Shown here: positions 60,746-64,000 of the stretch, one piece after another | Layout of the letters: each line of letters opens with the position of its first letter | Position numbering within the stretch: position 1 is the first letter of the stretch | DNA from: Takakia lepidozioides | Taxonomy: Eukaryota; Streptophyta; Takakiopsida; Takakiales; Takakiaceae | DNA length: 64,000 nt | NCBI GenBank assembly: GCA_030704615.1 | Contig: CM060733.1 | Span: 43,338,001 to 43,402,000 of the forward strand | Reading direction: 5' to 3' | Notes under the pieces: model-generated | The model's input: the letters and a program-made list of their open reading frames with translations, nothing else | Told to the model about the DNA's origin: nothing | Database searches by the model: none | Translations under genes and position numbers: made by a program

Positions 60746-61412
60746 GAGCTGCTGCTTCTACTTAAAGCATCGGCCACCACGTTGTCTCGTCCCGGTTTGT
60801 ACTGGATATCCACGTCGAACACTGCCAAAGTATCTTGCCACCTAAGTTGTTTTGGGGACAACTTGGGCTGCGTGGCAAAATACTTCACCGTGACATTGTC
60901 CGTGAACACCTTCACTGGGTTGGAACCAACATAGTGGCGCCAAAGCTCAAGACAGTGCACCACCGCCTTCATCTCTTTCTCGTGCGTCGGCCACCGTCGT
61001 TCCACTTCATTCAGTTTCTTACTTTCGTAAGCCACTAGACGTCCATCTTGCATCAGTAACCCCCAATCGCGAAGTCCGACGCATCTGTATGTATCTCGAA
61101 CGGACGATCGAACTCCGGGATTTTCAAGACTGGAGCTTCCGCCATCCGCTGCTTCAATTCAGCAAAAGCTTGGCCACAAAAGGTGTTCCATGCCTAGACT
61201 TTAGATTTACACAAAAGGTCTGACAACGGCCCCGCAATCTTGGCGAAATTTCTCACATACTTCCGGTAATAGGAGGCGAGTCCTAGGAAGGATCGTACTC
61301 CCGGGACCGAAGTCGGAGGCTCCCAGTCCAAGATGGCCCTCACCTTCCTGTCATCCATTCTGATCCCATGACCCCGAATTTGCACTTTGAAGCTTTGGCA
61401 TACAGCTTCCAT
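60721..61412 (-). pseudogene. Ty3 RNase H and connection (inverted)
   Basis: The frame 61412-61194 carries VRAILDWEPPTSVPGVRSFLGLASYYRKYVRNFAKIA. A damaged stretch follows, then 61053-60721 with QDGRLVAYESKKLNEVERRWPTHEKEMKAVV and VADALSRSSS. These are the connection and RNase H domains. Frame changes near 61190 and 61055 disable it. Confidence 0.8.
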
Positions 61413-62460
61413 TCCCGCAATTTCTGGAACCCCCTTTTTGGTGCTCCAGGTGCTCCTTCTTTGTTTTCGAATACACCAAGATGTCGTCGATGTACACGAT
61501 CACAAAGTCATCCAACCACTCCTGGAAAAGGCTGTTCATCAGCGTGGTAAATGTCGTTGGTGCATTGGTGAGCCCAAAAGGCATCACCAAGAACTCATAT
61601 GAACCATACCTTGTCCTGCACGCGGTCTTCTCCTCATCTCCTTCCGCCACTCGAATTTGATGATAGCCGGAGCGTAGATCGATCCGGCTGAAATACTTCG
61701 CTCCTGCCAACCGATCGAAAAGGTCGTCGATCCTTGGCAAAGGGTATCGGTTTTTTATAGTCACCTTATTCAGAGCCCTGTAATCGACACACATCCGCAG
61801 CGTCCCATCCTTCTTGTCTGCAAATAGCACCGGGGCTCCGTAGGGTGACTTACTCGGCCGGATGTACCCCTTTGACATTAGATCCTTGAGCTGAGTCTTC
61901 AGCTCGACCAACTCTCTGTGGCTCAACCGGTAGGGCGCCTTGGCAGGCGGTTCCGATCCCGGTATCACCTCAATCTTGTGGTCAACTCCTCTTTGCGGTG
62001 GAAAACCGCTTGGCAAATCCTCCGGCATCACATCATGGTATTTCTCCAAAATCCCCTTGATCCAATATGGGCTCGGCTCTCCATCGCCTTCTCCCTTCAC
62101 TTCTCTAATGTAGAGCAAAAACTGGGGCTCGTATGCCTCCTCCACGACCCACTCTCTTGCTGACAGAAGGTTTATTCGCCCTCCCACGGGTTTGGGCGTT
62201 TCCGAAACTCGTAAGACCTCGCCACCATTCCAACATGGCAGCGTGACTACCCTCTTGCGGCCATCTATGACCGCTCCAGATTTGCTCAAAAAGGTCATCC
62301 CCAAAATGAGATCCACTCCATCGATCTCGCAGACGGTGAAGTTCTCACGTCCCTCCCAACTCCCTAGTTGAAGAGGCATCGAACGCCAACCTCGTCGCCA
62401 ATTGCGGTAAGGCGATTCGATCCTCGGGGAGGATCGTTCCTTGGCCTTGAAGTAGGCCAA
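61351..62460 (-). pseudogene. Ty3 protease end and reverse transcriptase (inverted)
   Basis: The 369-codon frame begins just inside the inversion breakpoint. It has the second half of the protease ([13 protein letters not shown]). The reverse transcriptase follows: [52 protein letters not shown] and [10 protein letters not shown] with the catalytic DD. A frameshift near 61430 ends it. The motifs are well conserved, so decay is recent or slight here. Confidence 0.9.
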
Positions 62461-62690
62461 GAAGAGTGCACTGGGAGGAGCTGGAGAGGCTCCACCCTTG
62501 GCCGGGACTTGGAGGAAGTCGGCCGAACTAGCTAGTGGAGAGTAGAGTCAAGTGTGGGGTTTGGTTCTTTGCCATGGGACGCCATGGTGCGGAAACAAAC
62601 TCCTTGATGTGGGACGCCACAACTTGGATATTCGTTTCTACAAAATGGACAAGTCGATGAGGACATCGACTCCCTGTTGGTAGGGGTGTG
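62461..62690 (+). other. 3' end of the young Ty3 before its 3' LTR
   Basis: Non-coding DNA between the right inversion breakpoint (about 62460) and the 3' LTR. A short purine-rich ggtaggggtg lies just before the LTR and may be the polypurine tract. Confidence 0.5.
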
Positions 62691-63417
62691 TGTCGCGGCC
62701 CTTTGCCTTGAGGGCAGGGGGTCGGGACGCATGAGGGGCTGCCCCTGTGGTGGGGGCAGCGGCAGCGATAGGTATGGGGGGGCTGAAGCACCCTTGAGTG
62801 CCCAAGACACTCAAGGAGGCGGAGGCGCTCACTAGGTGGAGCCCCGCACACCGGGTTGCGGTGGGGGTGGCTCCACAAGGGGTGGTGGTAGCTTAGCGGG
62901 ACTTAGTGGGGATGACATAGGACTCACCATGGGGGCGGAGACCTCGTGGTGGGAGTCGTGGGGAGTCTTGGGACTCATCACGGTCCATAGGGGCCGTGGT
63001 GAATGGGCCAAGACTCACCGCGACTCATCACCGGGAGTCGAGGGTTTTCGTGGTGGTTCGCCATAAAATGGCATGGCTGGTTGTGAAACCCCCGCGGACA
63101 GCTACAGAAGTATATATAAGGGGAGTAGTGACCCTGAGAACGGTGCAAGCCCGTTGGTGACCAAAAACTAGTGAGTAAGCGAGCGAGCCGGAAAGCGACC
63201 AAAGAGTGGGGAGCTGTTCCGGACTGCCATCTACCAAAGGGAATTCCACCAGGCCCAAATAGGTGGAGGGTTTAGTGGGAGAGCGAAGGGGACCGTTATG
63301 TCCCGGTGAGCAGCCGAAGCCCAAAGTTGGCCCGGGGCCAGGTTGGGAGTCAGGCGCACGCATCAAAGCGAGTAACTATGACTTGAAGGGGAGCTTACTG
63401 AAGTGAGGTGCGCGACA
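62691..63417 (+). repeat. 3' LTR of the young Ty3 element
   Basis: 727 bp, TGTCGCGG...GCGCGACA, nearly identical to the 5' LTR. It is followed by the duplicated CAACG. Confidence 0.93.
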
Positions 63418-63800
63418 CAACGCACGAGAAAGAGATGAAGGTGGTGGTGCATTGCCTTGAGCTTTGGCGCCACTATGTTGGTTCCAACCCGGTGAAGGTG
63501 TTCACGGACAATGTCACAGTGAAGTATTTTGCCACGCAACCTAAGTTGTTCCCAAAACAACTTAGGTGGCAAGACACTTTGGCGGTGTTCGAAGTGGATA
63601 TCTAGTACAAACCGAGACGAGACAATGTGGTGGCCAATGTTTTAAGTAGAAAGCAGCAGCTCATGTTAGTGTGCAAGGGCGAGATGACGCTCCAGAGGAA
63701 GATCCGGAAGGCTTATCGGAATGATGAGATGGCAAAATCCGTGATGCGGGACTTGAGGATGGGGGTTAAATCGCAGTTCCACTTGCAAAATGGAATGAGT
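63418..63800 (+). pseudogene. Older Ty3: inverted RNase H to integrase segment, second part
   Basis: The plus-strand frame THEKEMKVVVHCLELW...VKVFTDNVTVKYF...DNVVANVLSRKQQ...KSQFHLQNG continues the 56508-56573 piece. It ends exactly at QNG, the residue that precedes LLRYKQ in the normal order. There is an in-frame TAG near 63603. Confidence 0.85.
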
Positions 63801-64000
63801 ACACCTCCAATCGCGAAGTCCAACGCATCCGGATTTTCAGGACTGGAGCTTCCGCCATCCGCTACTTCAACTCGGCAAAAGCTTGGCCACAAAAGGTGTT
63901 CCATACCCATACCTTGGATTTACACAGAAGGTCTGGCGACGGCCCCGTGATCTTGGCGAAATTTCTCACATACTTTCGGTAATAGGAGGCAAGTCCTAAG
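63801..64000 (-). pseudogene. Older Ty3: reverse transcriptase end
   Basis: The minus strand matches the 61060-61290 region of the young element (KVWVWNTFCGQAFAELK-like and DFAIGGVL). It starts right at the second inversion breakpoint and runs off the window. Confidence 0.75.

Larger units (their letters stand above)
56569..63422 (+). mobile_element. Young Ty3 LTR retrotransposon with inverted pol
   Basis: The LTRs are at 56574-57301 and 62691-63417, flanked by the 5-bp duplication CAACG (56569-56573, 63418-63422). They start TGTCR and end GACA. I count about three differences in about 727 bp, so the insertion is recent. A primer site follows the 5' LTR. Gag and the first part of the protease are on the plus strand (57357-58623). 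The rest of protease, the reverse transcriptase, RNase H and integrase with chromodomain are on the minus strand (62460 to 59214). The split falls within the protease, so pol was probably inverted after or during insertion. The chromodomain places it with the chromoviruses. Confidence 0.92.

Noticed and set aside
59214-62460. Minus-strand pol as a separate nested Ty3 insertion
   Set aside because: It has no LTRs of its own, and the protease halves on the two strands complement each other, which favours inversion. Not fully excluded.

Overview
The window reads as nuclear DNA of a land plant, most likely a seed-free plant such as a fern. The signs are a spliced plant-type 26S proteasome ATPase gene (RPT3), a DYW-type pentatricopeptide-repeat (PPR) locus, a Ty3 chromovirus primed from a Met-tRNA-type site, plant LINEs and long introns. 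The exact lineage is inference. Host genes are sparse. Most of the window is mobile DNA, much of it broken, and some of it is hard to place in a named family.

Layout. 0.7-10.0 kb: 'element A', two arrays of GCGACCGCC/GGCGGTCGC hairpins flanking a decayed RING-H2 gene (+) and a decayed kinase-like gene (-). A hAT-type MITE, a 120-bp tandem repeat and a large foldback lie between the genes. 10.0-14.2 kb: a LINE (-) broken at the start of its reverse transcriptase. 14.3-18.8 kb: gene-poor DNA and a short LINE tail. 18.8-32.9 kb: 'element B', about 14.1 kb between inverted repeats of roughly 215 bp. It carries two divergent broken genes. One (-) is multi-exon and joins a ParB-like domain to a beta-class DNA methyltransferase-like domain. 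The other (+) is a DDE transposase-like gene with a SWIM zinc finger. About 20 near-palindromes containing GATC all lie in introns of the methyltransferase gene. 35.7-37.6 kb: a LINE-type reverse transcriptase. 37.9-41.5 kb: RPT3 (-), five exons seen and the last one missing. 43.2-47.7 kb: a PPR locus built from ten 303-bp units, with a DYW end and a decayed extra fragment. 48.5-55.8 kb: LINE fragments around a Helentron remnant that is split by a piggyBac-like MITE. 55.8-64.0 kb: an old Ty3 element, itself internally inverted, into which a young Ty3 element with nearly identical LTRs inserted. The young element's pol is inverted relative to its gag.

How the parts work together. RPT3 is the only clear housekeeping gene. 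The most unusual content is elements A and B. Both are long, carry paired multi-domain genes, have arrays of palindromes beside or inside those genes, and have CACGTCAC-rich hairpins toward their edges. In B, a predicted DNA modification gene, a transposase and GATC palindromes sit inside one inverted-repeat frame. This suggests a large DNA transposon whose own repeats may be targets of its methyltransferase or transposase. Both copies are damaged by stops and frameshifts, so any activity would have to be shown in intact relatives.
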